Of a stretch of DNA of 64,000 bases, positions 38,855 through 47,541 are shown one piece after another; the first letter of the stretch is position 1, and every line of letters begins with the position of its first letter. The position numbers and the translations under genes were made by a program. A model generated the notes under the pieces. The model made no database searches. It was not told where the DNA came from and was given only the letters and a program-made list of their open reading frames with translations. Origin of the DNA: Lachnospiraceae bacterium. GTDB lineage: Bacteria; Bacillota; Clostridia; Lachnospirales; Lachnospiraceae. The stretch is from positions 1 to 64,000 of the forward strand of contig JAAUZY010000059.1 of the NCBI GenBank assembly GCA_014804355.1. Reading direction: 5' to 3'.

Positions 38855-38991
38855 GCGCAGAGGAAAGTTAATATCTGCGTCACCGCGCTCTCGCTCCGCA
38901 AAAAGCGTAGCGGACACTAGACTCGTGAAATACCTCGTCAAGTGCCGACGCTTTTTGAGGGGTTCCTTCAGATATTAACTTCCCTCTGCGC
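38855..38991 (+). repeat. Structured intergenic element copy 1
   Basis: Arms 38855-38877 and 38969-38991 pair 22/23; inner CAAAAAGCGT/ACGCTTTTTG stem; paralogous to 47324-47475. Confidence 0.85.
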
Positions 38992-39125
38992 TTAGGCTGT
39001 GGAGTGGGTGAGAAAAGTAACTGTGGAAATGTATATACCACAAATGATGGGGACTGATGGGTTTGGCGGAAAGTCTCGTTGCCTGCGGTTGTGGAATGAG
39101 GTACAATAAGGACAGTTAACGCAAA

Positions 39126-39176
39126 ATTGTGTCTGTGGCTCAAATTCACAGGCTACGGAAAGGCATGGTTATTACT
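39126..39176 (+). promoter_or_regulatory. Conserved leader segment copy A upstream of tcdA
   Basis: Hairpin GTCTGTG/CACAGGC then CAGGCTACGGAAAGGCATGGTTAT (39149-39172), shared with 62387-62410. Confidence 0.5.
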
Positions 39177-39923
39177 ATGACGGAACAGTTTTCCAGAACG
39201 GAAATGCTGATCGGCGGCGATGCAATGGACAGACTGGCGCATGCACGTGTGGCGGTGTTCGGTGTTGGCGGCGTTGGCGGTTATGTATGCGAAGCACTCT
39301 CGCGCAGCGGCGTTGGCGCGTTTGATCTGATAGACAACGATACGGTCTGTCTTTCCAATCTGAACCGCCAAATCATTGCCACCCATAAGACAGTAGGCAG
39401 ATACAAGACAGAGGTGATGAAAGAGCGGATTCTGGATATTAACCCGAATGCACGCGTGCGGATTCATCAGTGCTTCTTCCTGCCGGAAAATGCGGATCAG
39501 TTTCCTTTTGAGGAATACGACTATGTGGTGGATGCGGTGGACACCGTGACTGCTAAGATCGAACTGGTATTGCGGGCACAGGAGAAGAACATTCCAATCA
39601 TCAGCAGCATGGGAGCCGGGAACAAGCTTGATGCGGGCGCTTTTCGTGTAGCGGATATATATGAGACGAAAGTGTGTCCCCTTGCCAAGGTGATGCGCAG
39701 GGAATTGAAAAAAAGGAATGTGGAACATCTGAAAGTGGTGTATTCGGAGGAAGAGCCTATGAAACCGATCGGGCAGGAGAAAGGGGCAGCGAAAGAAACA
39801 GGTGCGGAAAACGGACAGATTATGGCAGGCAGGAGAAGTACACCGGGCAGTATCGCATTCGTGCCGTCCGTGGCGGGACTGATCATTGCGGGGGAAGTGG
39901 TGAAAGATCTGGCGGGGGATTAA
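39177..39923 (+). CDS. tcdA: tRNA threonylcarbamoyladenosine dehydratase (ThiF/CsdL family)
   Basis: FSRTEMLIGGDAMDRLAHARVAVFGVGGVGGYVCEALSRSGVG; ThiF/E1-like Rossmann. Confidence 0.88.
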   Translation: MTEQFSRTEMLIGGDAMDRLAHARVAVFGVGGVGGYVCEALSRSGVGAFDLIDNDTVCLSNLNRQIIATHKTVGRYKTEVMKERILDINPNARVRIHQCFFLPENADQFPFEEYDYVVDAVDTVTAKIELVLRAQEKNIPIISSMGAGNKLDAGAFRVADIYETKVCPLAKVMRRELKKRNVEHLKVVYSEEEPMKPIGQEKGAAKETGAENGQIMAGRRSTPGSIAFVPSVAGLIIAGEVVKDLAGD

Positions 39924-39926
39924 AAG

Positions 39927-39976
39927 AGAATTCAAGAAGTTGGGGTTGTTTTTGGCACTCCAACTTCTTGAATTCT
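39927..39976. terminator. Long hairpin after tcdA
   Basis: AGAATTCAAGAAGTTGG / CCAACTTCTTGAATTCT perfect 17-bp stem; right arm overlaps the 33-bp repeat. Confidence 0.6.
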
Positions 39977-40004
39977 ATAGGAAATTGCTCGTTTATGTAC
40001 GAGT
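39972..40004 (+). repeat. 33-bp intergenic repeat copy 2
   Basis: Identical to 30854-30886. Confidence 0.9.
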
Positions 40005-40180
40005 GCGCTAAGAGAATCTCACTTTTTTACCAAAACTGGCATGCACAAAAATATAAAAACTGGATATTTAATAAAAGCCAATATGCTGATATATTTCTGA
40101 TAATCGGTGTAACGATTTCGAGGCACTGATAAAGAGGATTAATGGAATATAGTATTTTGGAGTAAAGACAAGGAGGCTTT

Positions 40181-41065
40181 GTGAACCAGATGAGTGAAGA
40201 GAGATATGCGTTGAACAAGCAGTTGGCACAGATGTTAAAGGGCGGCGTGATCATGGATGTGACGACGCCGGAACAGGCGAAGATCGCGGAAGCAGCAGGC
40301 GCTTGTGCTGTTATGGCATTAGAGAGAATTCCGGCAGATATTCGGGCGGCAGGCGGCGTCTCTAGAATGAGTGACCCGAAGATGATCAAAGGCATTCAGG
40401 AGGCAGTTTCCATTCCTGTAATGGCGAAATGCCGGATTGGTCATTTCGTGGAGGCACAGATTCTGGAGGCGATCGAGATCGACTACATAGACGAGAGTGA
40501 GGTGCTTTCTCCGGCGGACGATGTCTATCACATTGACAAGCGACAATTTAAGGTGCCCTTTGTGTGCGGCGCGAAGGATCTGGGTGAGGCGCTTCGCAGG
40601 ATCAACGAGGGTGCTTCCATGATCAGGACAAAAGGCGAGCCGGGTACGGGGGATGTGGTGCAGGCGGTGCGCCACATGAGGAAGATGAGCAGTGAGATTG
40701 CGAAGATCACAGCAATGCGGCAGGATGAATTGTTCGAGGAAGCCAAGCAGCTTGCGGTTCCCTATGAGTTGGTGGCTTATGTGCATGAGAACGGCAGGCT
40801 TCCGGTGGTGAATTTCGCGGCGGGTGGTGTAGCGACTCCGGCGGACGCGGCATTGATGGTGCAGCTTGGTGCAGAGGGCGTATTCGTCGGGTCGGGAATC
40901 TTTAAGTCCGGCAATCCGGCTAAGAGAGCGGCATCTATCGTGAAAGCGGTGACCAATTATAAGGACAGCAAACTAATTGCAGAACTGTCTGAGGATCTGG
41001 GTGAAGCGATGGTCGGAATCAACGAGCAGGAGATTGAGCTTTTGATGGCGGAGAGAGGAAAATGA
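40181..41065 (+). CDS. pdxS: Pyridoxal 5'-phosphate synthase lyase subunit PdxS
   Basis: [38 protein letters not shown]. Confidence 0.96.
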   Translation: MNQMSEERYALNKQLAQMLKGGVIMDVTTPEQAKIAEAAGACAVMALERIPADIRAAGGVSRMSDPKMIKGIQEAVSIPVMAKCRIGHFVEAQILEAIEIDYIDESEVLSPADDVYHIDKRQFKVPFVCGAKDLGEALRRINEGASMIRTKGEPGTGDVVQAVRHMRKMSSEIAKITAMRQDELFEEAKQLAVPYELVAYVHENGRLPVVNFAAGGVATPADAALMVQLGAEGVFVGSGIFKSGNPAKRAASIVKAVTNYKDSKLIAELSEDLGEAMVGINEQEIELLMAERGK

Positions 41066-41186
41066 TGAGGAATGTCGGATTTGTCAGACCGGCGTGTATT
41101 GTTGCAGCAGACATGATAGTCGATAAATGTGAGAACCGCAATAGTAGTAATATTAGTAATAGTAGTAAAAAGGAGTTATGTAAACT

Positions 41187-41762
41187 ATGAATATAGCAGT
41201 GCTGGCGATACAAGGTGCTTTTGCGGAGCATATTGACAAGTTGAAGAAGTTAGGTGTGGATTGCATAGAATTAAGACAGGCAGCAGATTTGGAACAGGAT
41301 TTCGATGGACTCATTCTGCCTGGTGGGGAGAGTACTGTACAGAGGAAGCTATTGCGGGAACATGACATGGTTGAACCTCTTCGGAAAAAGATTGGGCAGG
41401 GGATCCCCGTTCTAGGAACCTGCGCGGGCTTGATTCTTCTGGCACAGGAGATCAGCAATGACGGCGATGTATGTTTCGGAACGTTGCCGGTGCGTGTGCA
41501 GCGCAATGCTTACGGAAGACAGCTTGGCAGTTTTCACACGGAAGAGGAGTTTGCGGGGATAGGCAGGGTGCCTATGAGTTTTATCCGAGCGCCTTATATT
41601 GAATCGGTGGTAAACAGGAATCAGACAGAAATACTTGCCACGGTGGAAGACAGGATCGTAGCGGCGCGGTCCGGCAATCAGATCGGGATAGCTTTTCACC
41701 CGGAGCTGGATGAGGATGATCGAATTCATGAGATGTTTCTTGAGATGTGCAGAGGAGTATAA
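41187..41762 (+). CDS. pdxT: Pyridoxal 5'-phosphate synthase glutaminase subunit PdxT
   Basis: IAVLAIQGAFAEH...LILPGGEST...VLGTCAGLILLA...AFHPEL. Confidence 0.96.
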   Translation: MNIAVLAIQGAFAEHIDKLKKLGVDCIELRQAADLEQDFDGLILPGGESTVQRKLLREHDMVEPLRKKIGQGIPVLGTCAGLILLAQEISNDGDVCFGTLPVRVQRNAYGRQLGSFHTEEEFAGIGRVPMSFIRAPYIESVVNRNQTEILATVEDRIVAARSGNQIGIAFHPELDEDDRIHEMFLEMCRGV

Positions 41763-41809
41763 AGTTTGACCAGACAAAAATGAGAATTATGTAGTACTAT
41801 TACGGAATT

Positions 41810-41931
41810 AAAAAAGCTAACCCCAGGGGCAAAGGAATTCTTGGTTTGCACCTACTCTCATTCGAGAACCCAGCCTTTATCCTTCACGAGTTAACTTATC
41901 TATACTATAGCATATGGGATGAAAATGTCAA
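41810..41931 (-). ncRNA. Candidate stand-alone sRNA of approx. 88 nt (RNA approx. 41897 to 41810) with promoter
   Basis: Minus strand TTGACA (41931-41926), 16 nt, TATAGT (41909-41904), then AAGUUAACUC...GGGUUAGCUU terminal stem and U6; nested inner pairings. Confidence 0.6.
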
Positions 41932-42384
41932 ATATACATGCGAGGACAATTTCACTGTGACAGAAGCTTTTTATTTAGATTATGTTGTTTAACTTGAAAT
42001 ACTGCCTCTATTATGTTCTTTATATTTCAATAAATCAGCTTAAATTGAAATAAAATTGTCGCTTTTGGTATACATAACTTCCTAAGTATCACGCACCACC
42101 CCCTCCGGCACCTAAAATGGTACCGCCTCCTCGATACATTTCACAGTCCCGTCTTGAAACTTCTCATAATGCTAATTATTTATATTACTTTTATGCATTT
42201 CTCCGGCTAATACTCCCTATTGCCGTACAACCCTCTGCCATAGTATACTAAACTTATACAGCCCGTACAGAAGATTCATACAGGCGAAACAGTTACCGAT
42301 GATAATGTCCTGAAGATATCATACAACATAGAAGCAACTGTATATAATAGATCTGAAGGGATAGACAACAAAGGGGAGAAAAGA

Positions 42385-43740
42385 TTGAAGATTAAAACTG
42401 CTAAGATGAGCTATGAGGAAGTGCTTGCGCTTCCGGTTACGATGCATCAGAAACCAATCAAGCAGCGGCTGCTCTTTCGGGTAGTGCTGCTTTTGTTGTC
42501 CATATGGGATCTGTGGATGACTCGGTTTACATATCGGATGATTGGCATGGAGAAACTGGAAAAGGGTGAACCGTGTCTCGTGTTGATGAATCACTCCAGC
42601 TTTATTGACTTAAAGATTGCAGCGCGGCTTATGTGCACCAGACCGTTTCATATCATATGCACTGCCGACGGTTTTGTGGGAAAAAGGTGGCTGATGCGGC
42701 AGATCGGCTGTATTCCGACGAGAAAATTCATGACGGATGTGACGCTGGTGCGGGATATGGTCTATGCGACCAGAGAATTGAAAAGTTCCATTCTTATGTT
42801 TCCGGAAGCGAGCTACAGCTTCGACGGAACCCAGACACCTCTGCCGGACAGCCTCGGAAAGTGCCTTAAGATATTGAAGGTTCCGGTTGTCATGATCAGA
42901 ACCCACGGTGCGTTTGCGAGAGATCCGCTGTACAATAATCTGCAGCTTCGCAAGGTCAGGGTATCCGCCGATGTGGAATATCTGCTTTCACCAAAAGAAA
43001 TTGCAGAGAAATCCCAGCAGGAACTGAACGATATCTTACAGGAGAAGTTTACCTTCGATTATTTCCGCTGGCAGCAGGAGAATGAGATCAGGATCAAAGA
43101 GCCGTTTCGCGCGGACGGACTTAATCGAATGCTGTATAAGTGTCCTCGTTGTAAGGCGGAAGGTCAGATGCTGGGGCAGGGGACAAAGATATTATGTAAA
43201 CTATGTGGAAAAGCGTATGAGTTGACAGAATACGGATATCTGAAAGATCTGGAGACAGACATGCAGGAATGTGGAGAAGATGAGGCCAAAGAGAGCGAAA
43301 GCTTCACGGTCGATTATCCGGAAGCAGGCGAAACACGTTTCACCCATATTCCCGACTGGTACCATTGGGAGCGGGAGTGTGTCAGACAGGAGATTCTTTC
43401 GGGAAATTATCGGATGGATGTGCCTGTTACCATCTATATGATGGTTAATACGGATAGAATCTATCAGGTAGGGGAAGGGGTACTCAGCCATTCGGCAGAA
43501 GGCTTCCGGCTGACGGGCTGCGACGGCAGATTAGACTATCGGCAGGAGCCGCTTGCCTCCTACAGTCTGTACTCCGATTTCTACTGGTATGAGATCGGCG
43601 ATGTGATCAGCATCGGAGACGCGCGGGTGCAGTATTACTGTTTCCCGAAAGAAAGCGGAGACATTGTGGCGAAAGCGAGACTTGCCGCAGAAGAATTATA
43701 TAAATTGGTGAAGCAGGGAACACTTGCAGAATATCAGTGA
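42385..43740 (+). CDS. PlsC-type acyltransferase fused to a zinc-ribbon-containing C-terminal region
   Basis: VLMNHSSFIDLKIA (HX4D-like), FPEASYSFDG; CPRCKAEG...CKLCGKAYEL. Confidence 0.8.
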   Translation: MKIKTAKMSYEEVLALPVTMHQKPIKQRLLFRVVLLLLSIWDLWMTRFTYRMIGMEKLEKGEPCLVLMNHSSFIDLKIAARLMCTRPFHIICTADGFVGKRWLMRQIGCIPTRKFMTDVTLVRDMVYATRELKSSILMFPEASYSFDGTQTPLPDSLGKCLKILKVPVVMIRTHGAFARDPLYNNLQLRKVRVSADVEYLLSPKEIAEKSQQELNDILQEKFTFDYFRWQQENEIRIKEPFRADGLNRMLYKCPRCKAEGQMLGQGTKILCKLCGKAYELTEYGYLKDLETDMQECGEDEAKESESFTVDYPEAGETRFTHIPDWYHWERECVRQEILSGNYRMDVPVTIYMMVNTDRIYQVGEGVLSHSAEGFRLTGCDGRLDYRQEPLASYSLYSDFYWYEIGDVISIGDARVQYYCFPKESGDIVAKARLAAEELYKLVKQGTLAEYQ

Positions 43741-44044
43741 TTTATCTCTTTTATAGTTAACGAAGTTAACGACATTAAAAAATTCTAATCGTATCTATTA
43801 AAGTCTTTTCATGTCACTGTCACGGCATGTTATGTCCGGAATCGGGCAGAACAGGTATCGGGATATTGTGCTGGAAGCAGGGGTGTGGTATGTTTCCAGT
43901 ATAAGATCCTGATCCGTACAGTGACGCTCATATATGGGAATCGTACTGCATAGCATGTTTTCCCATGTCAGAATATATCAAGAGGAATATGGGGCATCAT
44001 ACGGATGCAGACTTGCAGGTTGAGAGAAGGGCATAGTTAGAAAA

Positions 44045-44488
44045 ATGAAAATAGAGATTAATGTGGATGAGCAGATCGATGAGACTTGCATCAGGATATC
44101 CTGTAGGGAACTGACACCGGAACTCTCCAGAATCCTTGCCATGCTAAGGCTGCCGGAAAGACAGCTTGCTGTTACGCGGGAAGAGGAGACGTATCTGCTT
44201 GATGTTACAGAGGTCATTTATATAGAATCCTTGGAACGAAAAACTTTTGTCTACACGAAAGACGGTGTATATGAGTCGGGGCTTAAGCTGTATGAGCTGG
44301 AGGAGCAGTTGGAAGCGTGGGGATTCTTGCGGGTGAGTAAATCATGTCTGGTTCGGTTAAGCGCCGTCAGGTCTCTGCGGAGTGACATTAACCGCAGGAT
44401 TCGTGTGACACTGGATAACGGAGAAGTGATCATCGCCTCAAGGCAGTATGCGGACGGGATCAAGAAACGGCTTGGGATTGCGAAGTGA
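44045..44488 (+). CDS. LytTR family DNA-binding protein
   Basis: LLDVTEVIYIESLERKTFVYTKDGVYES...FLRVSKSCLVRLSAVRSL. Confidence 0.88.
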   Translation: MKIEINVDEQIDETCIRISCRELTPELSRILAMLRLPERQLAVTREEETYLLDVTEVIYIESLERKTFVYTKDGVYESGLKLYELEEQLEAWGFLRVSKSCLVRLSAVRSLRSDINRRIRVTLDNGEVIIASRQYADGIKKRLGIAK

Positions 44489-44525
44489 GAGGAACAGAAT
44501 CGCGGAATGACGGAGGCAGGATATT

Positions 44526-45014
44526 ATGGAAGAGAAAAGAACGGTATTTGATTATTGCGGTCATGTATTTATTACATTCGGCTTCAGTATTTTAGTGCTG
44601 AGCATCTTTTGCAGTATTGTGGGAGAGGAGGCAAGGGAGGTTTCGAGCCTGTATTCTCTGGGCAAAGAGGGATTGTCCGTAGCGACGATACTGCAGTTTT
44701 TAGGTGTATCGGTCTGCATTACTGCATTTCGTACGATTTTCTTCACGGATGGCGTGATCAAGCGGATGTCCGTCACGCTGCGCACAGTATGTATGCTGCT
44801 GTGTGTGATCGTGATGATCATAGTATGTGCGGCGGTGTTTGGCTGGTTTCCGGTAGACATGTGGCAGGCATGGGCGGGATTTGCTGTCAGCTTTGGCGTG
44901 TGCTTTGTGGGAAGCCTTATACTCACACTGTTGAAGGAGCGGACGCAGAACCGCAGGATGGAGGAAGCGCTGTCGAGGCTGAAGGAGCAGGAGAAAGGGA
45001 ATGGGGATTCTTAA
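44526..45014 (+). CDS. DUF3021-like membrane protein
   Basis: Four hydrophobic segments, immediately downstream of the LytTR gene. Confidence 0.75.
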   Translation: MEEKRTVFDYCGHVFITFGFSILVLSIFCSIVGEEAREVSSLYSLGKEGLSVATILQFLGVSVCITAFRTIFFTDGVIKRMSVTLRTVCMLLCVIVMIIVCAAVFGWFPVDMWQAWAGFAVSFGVCFVGSLILTLLKERTQNRRMEEALSRLKEQEKGNGDS

Positions 45015-45118
45015 TGTCAGAGATGAGCTTTCTGTGCAAATATCATGAGCCGCCGAGGTGATAGGACGGAAAGCGGAGGAGAGTAAAGGAAAAAGTAGAG
45101 AAAAGAGGGATTTTGAAG

Positions 45119-46039
45119 ATGGAAAACCAGTTCCAGACAAAAGAGTTTCAAATAAAAGAGTTTCAAACAGAAGACAATACACGGCTTGATCAAAACGCGA
45201 TTGCGATCGCGAATGTATCGCACCGATTCGGAGACAAAGAAGTGTTGAAAAACATTTCTTTGGCGGTAAAGAAGGGAGAAATCATAGGACTCTTAGGACC
45301 GTCAGGTGCGGGCAAGACAACGCTTATTAAGATCATCACGGGGCAGCTCGTACCCACGTCCGGCAGCGTGGAACTTGCCGGGTGCGATATGCGAAATCCC
45401 GGTCCGGCAATCTATCGGAGGATCGGTATGATGATGGACGACTGTGGGCTTTATGAGCGACTGTCCTGTTATGACAATCTGAGGCTGTATGCCGATCTGT
45501 ATCGAATCGGTCACGACAGGATAGGTGAAGTGTTAAAGTGGGTTGGATTGTATGAAGACAGGAAATGTCCGGCGCAGAAGCTGTCTAAAGGCATGAGAGG
45601 CAGACTTATGCTGGCGAGAGCCGTACTGCACAGACCGGAATTTCTGTTTCTGGATGAACCCACAAGCGGACTGGACCCTGCCACGACCGGACATATTCAT
45701 GAGCTGATCTTCGGAATGTGTAAGGAGGGGACAACAGTCTTTTTGACAACACATAATATGACCGAGGCTGAGAAGTTATGTAAACATGTTGCGCTCCTGC
45801 ATGAAGGGAAGATCGTTGAGTACGGAGAACCTCAGGAGATCAACAGGAAGTATAATCATATAAACCGGCTGAGGATACGCCTGTATAGCGGCAAGGATCT
45901 GGATCTGCCGAATACGGAGGAAGCGGCAGCGCAGGTATATGAGTATTTGCAAAGCAGGCAGATTGAGACGATACATTCCACAGAGCCGAATCTGGAATCC
46001 GTGTTTCTGGAACTGACGGGGCAGCGTTTACAGGAATGA
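45119..46039 (+). CDS. ABC transporter ATP-binding protein
   Basis: GLLGPSGAGKTTLIKII, LSKGMRGRLMLARAVLHRPEFLFLDEPTSGLDP. Confidence 0.93.
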   Translation: MENQFQTKEFQIKEFQTEDNTRLDQNAIAIANVSHRFGDKEVLKNISLAVKKGEIIGLLGPSGAGKTTLIKIITGQLVPTSGSVELAGCDMRNPGPAIYRRIGMMMDDCGLYERLSCYDNLRLYADLYRIGHDRIGEVLKWVGLYEDRKCPAQKLSKGMRGRLMLARAVLHRPEFLFLDEPTSGLDPATTGHIHELIFGMCKEGTTVFLTTHNMTEAEKLCKHVALLHEGKIVEYGEPQEINRKYNHINRLRIRLYSGKDLDLPNTEEAAAQVYEYLQSRQIETIHSTEPNLESVFLELTGQRLQE

Positions 46040-46152
46040 GTTATGTAAACTGATTTGGCTTAATTGCTGGTGGCACTCGAGCGGATTTTGTAGGACAGTA
46101 CAATCAGATGAGAAAGCGTAGCATAAAAGTATATGAAAGGTAGGAGAGAAGA

Positions 46153-46848
46153 GTGAAAAATTCGATCATTATATTCAGAAAACAAGTGAAAGACACCGGC
46201 AGAAATCTTGCTCTGGGCATCCAGTTTATTATGTTTCCCCTGATGTCGATTATTATGGAAAACGCTATACAGGTCGAGGATATGCCGCCGCACTTTTTCG
46301 TTGGTATGTTTGCGGTCATGCATATCGGCATGGCGCCGCTCAATGTCATGGCGGCGGTCATTTCGGAGGAAAAAGAGAAAAACACGCTTCGCATGCTCTT
46401 CTTCGGCAGTGTGAAGCCAGTCGAGTATCTTCTGGGAATCGGCGGTTTTGTCTTTAGCGCCTGCATGGCGGGAACTGTTGTATTCGCTGTAGTGGGCGGT
46501 TATGGCGGAGTTGAGTTTCTGCGGTTCCTTCTGATTATGGCAGCGGGGATCTGCGTTTCTATGCTGTTAGGCGCGGTGATCGGAATCCTGACGAAGAGTC
46601 AGATCAGCGCCACAACGATCGCAACGCCGACCATGATGGTTTTCGCTTTCCTGCCCATGCTTGCCATGTTCAATGAAACCATCGCCAAGGTGGCGGATTA
46701 CGCTTACTCACAACAGGTTCAACTGATGTTGAACGACCTTGCGTCAGGGACGGGAACTGAGCCGAAGAGTCTGCTCGTCATTGCGGTCAGCGCCGTAATC
46801 GCCGCAGGAATGTTTATCTATGCCTATCGCAGGGGCGGTCTGCTATGA
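46153..46848 (+). CDS. ABC-2 type transporter permease
   Basis: Six hydrophobic segments; AVISEEKEKNTLRMLFFGSVKPVEYLLG. Confidence 0.85.
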   Translation: MKNSIIIFRKQVKDTGRNLALGIQFIMFPLMSIIMENAIQVEDMPPHFFVGMFAVMHIGMAPLNVMAAVISEEKEKNTLRMLFFGSVKPVEYLLGIGGFVFSACMAGTVVFAVVGGYGGVEFLRFLLIMAAGICVSMLLGAVIGILTKSQISATTIATPTMMVFAFLPMLAMFNETIAKVADYAYSQQVQLMLNDLASGTGTEPKSLLVIAVSAVIAAGMFIYAYRRGGLL

Positions 46849-47049
46849 TTGGTCTTGCGAATTATTACAAAAATGAATGATAATCCAGCATAAAATCGGC
46901 AGGGCTACCGTGAGCGCAAGGCATCCCGCGAAGAGCCGCCCGGTAGCCGTAGAATCCAGACATGCCGCAATCAGAGTAATCACATACATGGCAACGAGCA
47001 GAACGACGCATGTAAGAGCGACGATCTGTTTCGGGGTCTTTTTTTTCAT
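46843..47049 (-). CDS. Small two-TM protein
   Basis: RBS AAGGAG before ATG on minus strand; two hydrophobic helices. Confidence 0.6.
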   Translation of the reverse strand: MKKKTPKQIVALTCVVLLVAMYVITLIAACLDSTATGRLFAGCLALTVALPILCWIIIHFCNNSQDQS

Positions 47050-47323
47050 AAAGAGGTCTCCTTCTTAACATCTGCATATTTGATGGCAGTCTACGTGTCA
47101 GAGCAGTTTACTGCAGTCTATATCCCATACTTGCACCTCATGTATTCTCAGATACTATTCTTTTCATACTTTAGCACGATTTCGGTCTGGAAGCAACGGA
47201 TGATCTGTGCCTGTTTCGGAGGACACGGATGTACAGAAATAATTAAGATGACAAACGGGGGGAATTCCGCTATGATGTAATAAGTGTAAAAATGTTACTG
47301 TTCATAGGTTATCTAGGACGTAC

Positions 47324-47475
47324 GCGCAGATGAACGTGAATATCTACGAAGTCGCGCTTTCGCTCCGCAAAAAGCGTAGCAGACGCTAAACTCGTGAGTT
47401 GCTTTGCAACTCATAACCTCGTTAAGCGCTGACGCTTTTTGAGGGACTTCTTAAGATATTCACGTTCATCTGCGC
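47324..47475 (+). repeat. Structured intergenic element copy 2
   Basis: Perfect 22-bp arms 47324-47345 / 47454-47475; inner stem shared with copy 1; extra TGAGTTGC-TTT-GCAACTCA hairpin. Confidence 0.85.
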
Positions 47476-47541
47476 TGGGTATCGGTTATGTTAAAACAGT
47501 AAAAGCAAATATATTTAGTACGGAGAACGGAGACAGATTAT

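Noticed and set aside
38720-38978. Short plus-strand ORFs (66 and 65 aa)
   Set aside because: Overlap the structured element 38855-38991; more likely chance ORFs in non-coding DNA
39153-39935. 260-aa minus-strand ORF
   Set aside because: Antisense shadow of tcdA
41810-41931. SRP (4.5S) or 6S RNA as identity for the candidate sRNA
   Set aside because: Lacks the GGAAGGAAGCAGC-type SRP apical motif and is far shorter than 6S RNA
42000-42300. AT-rich gap between pdxT and the acyltransferase as a gene
   Set aside because: No sustained ORF or motif; only the adjacent sRNA candidate is supported
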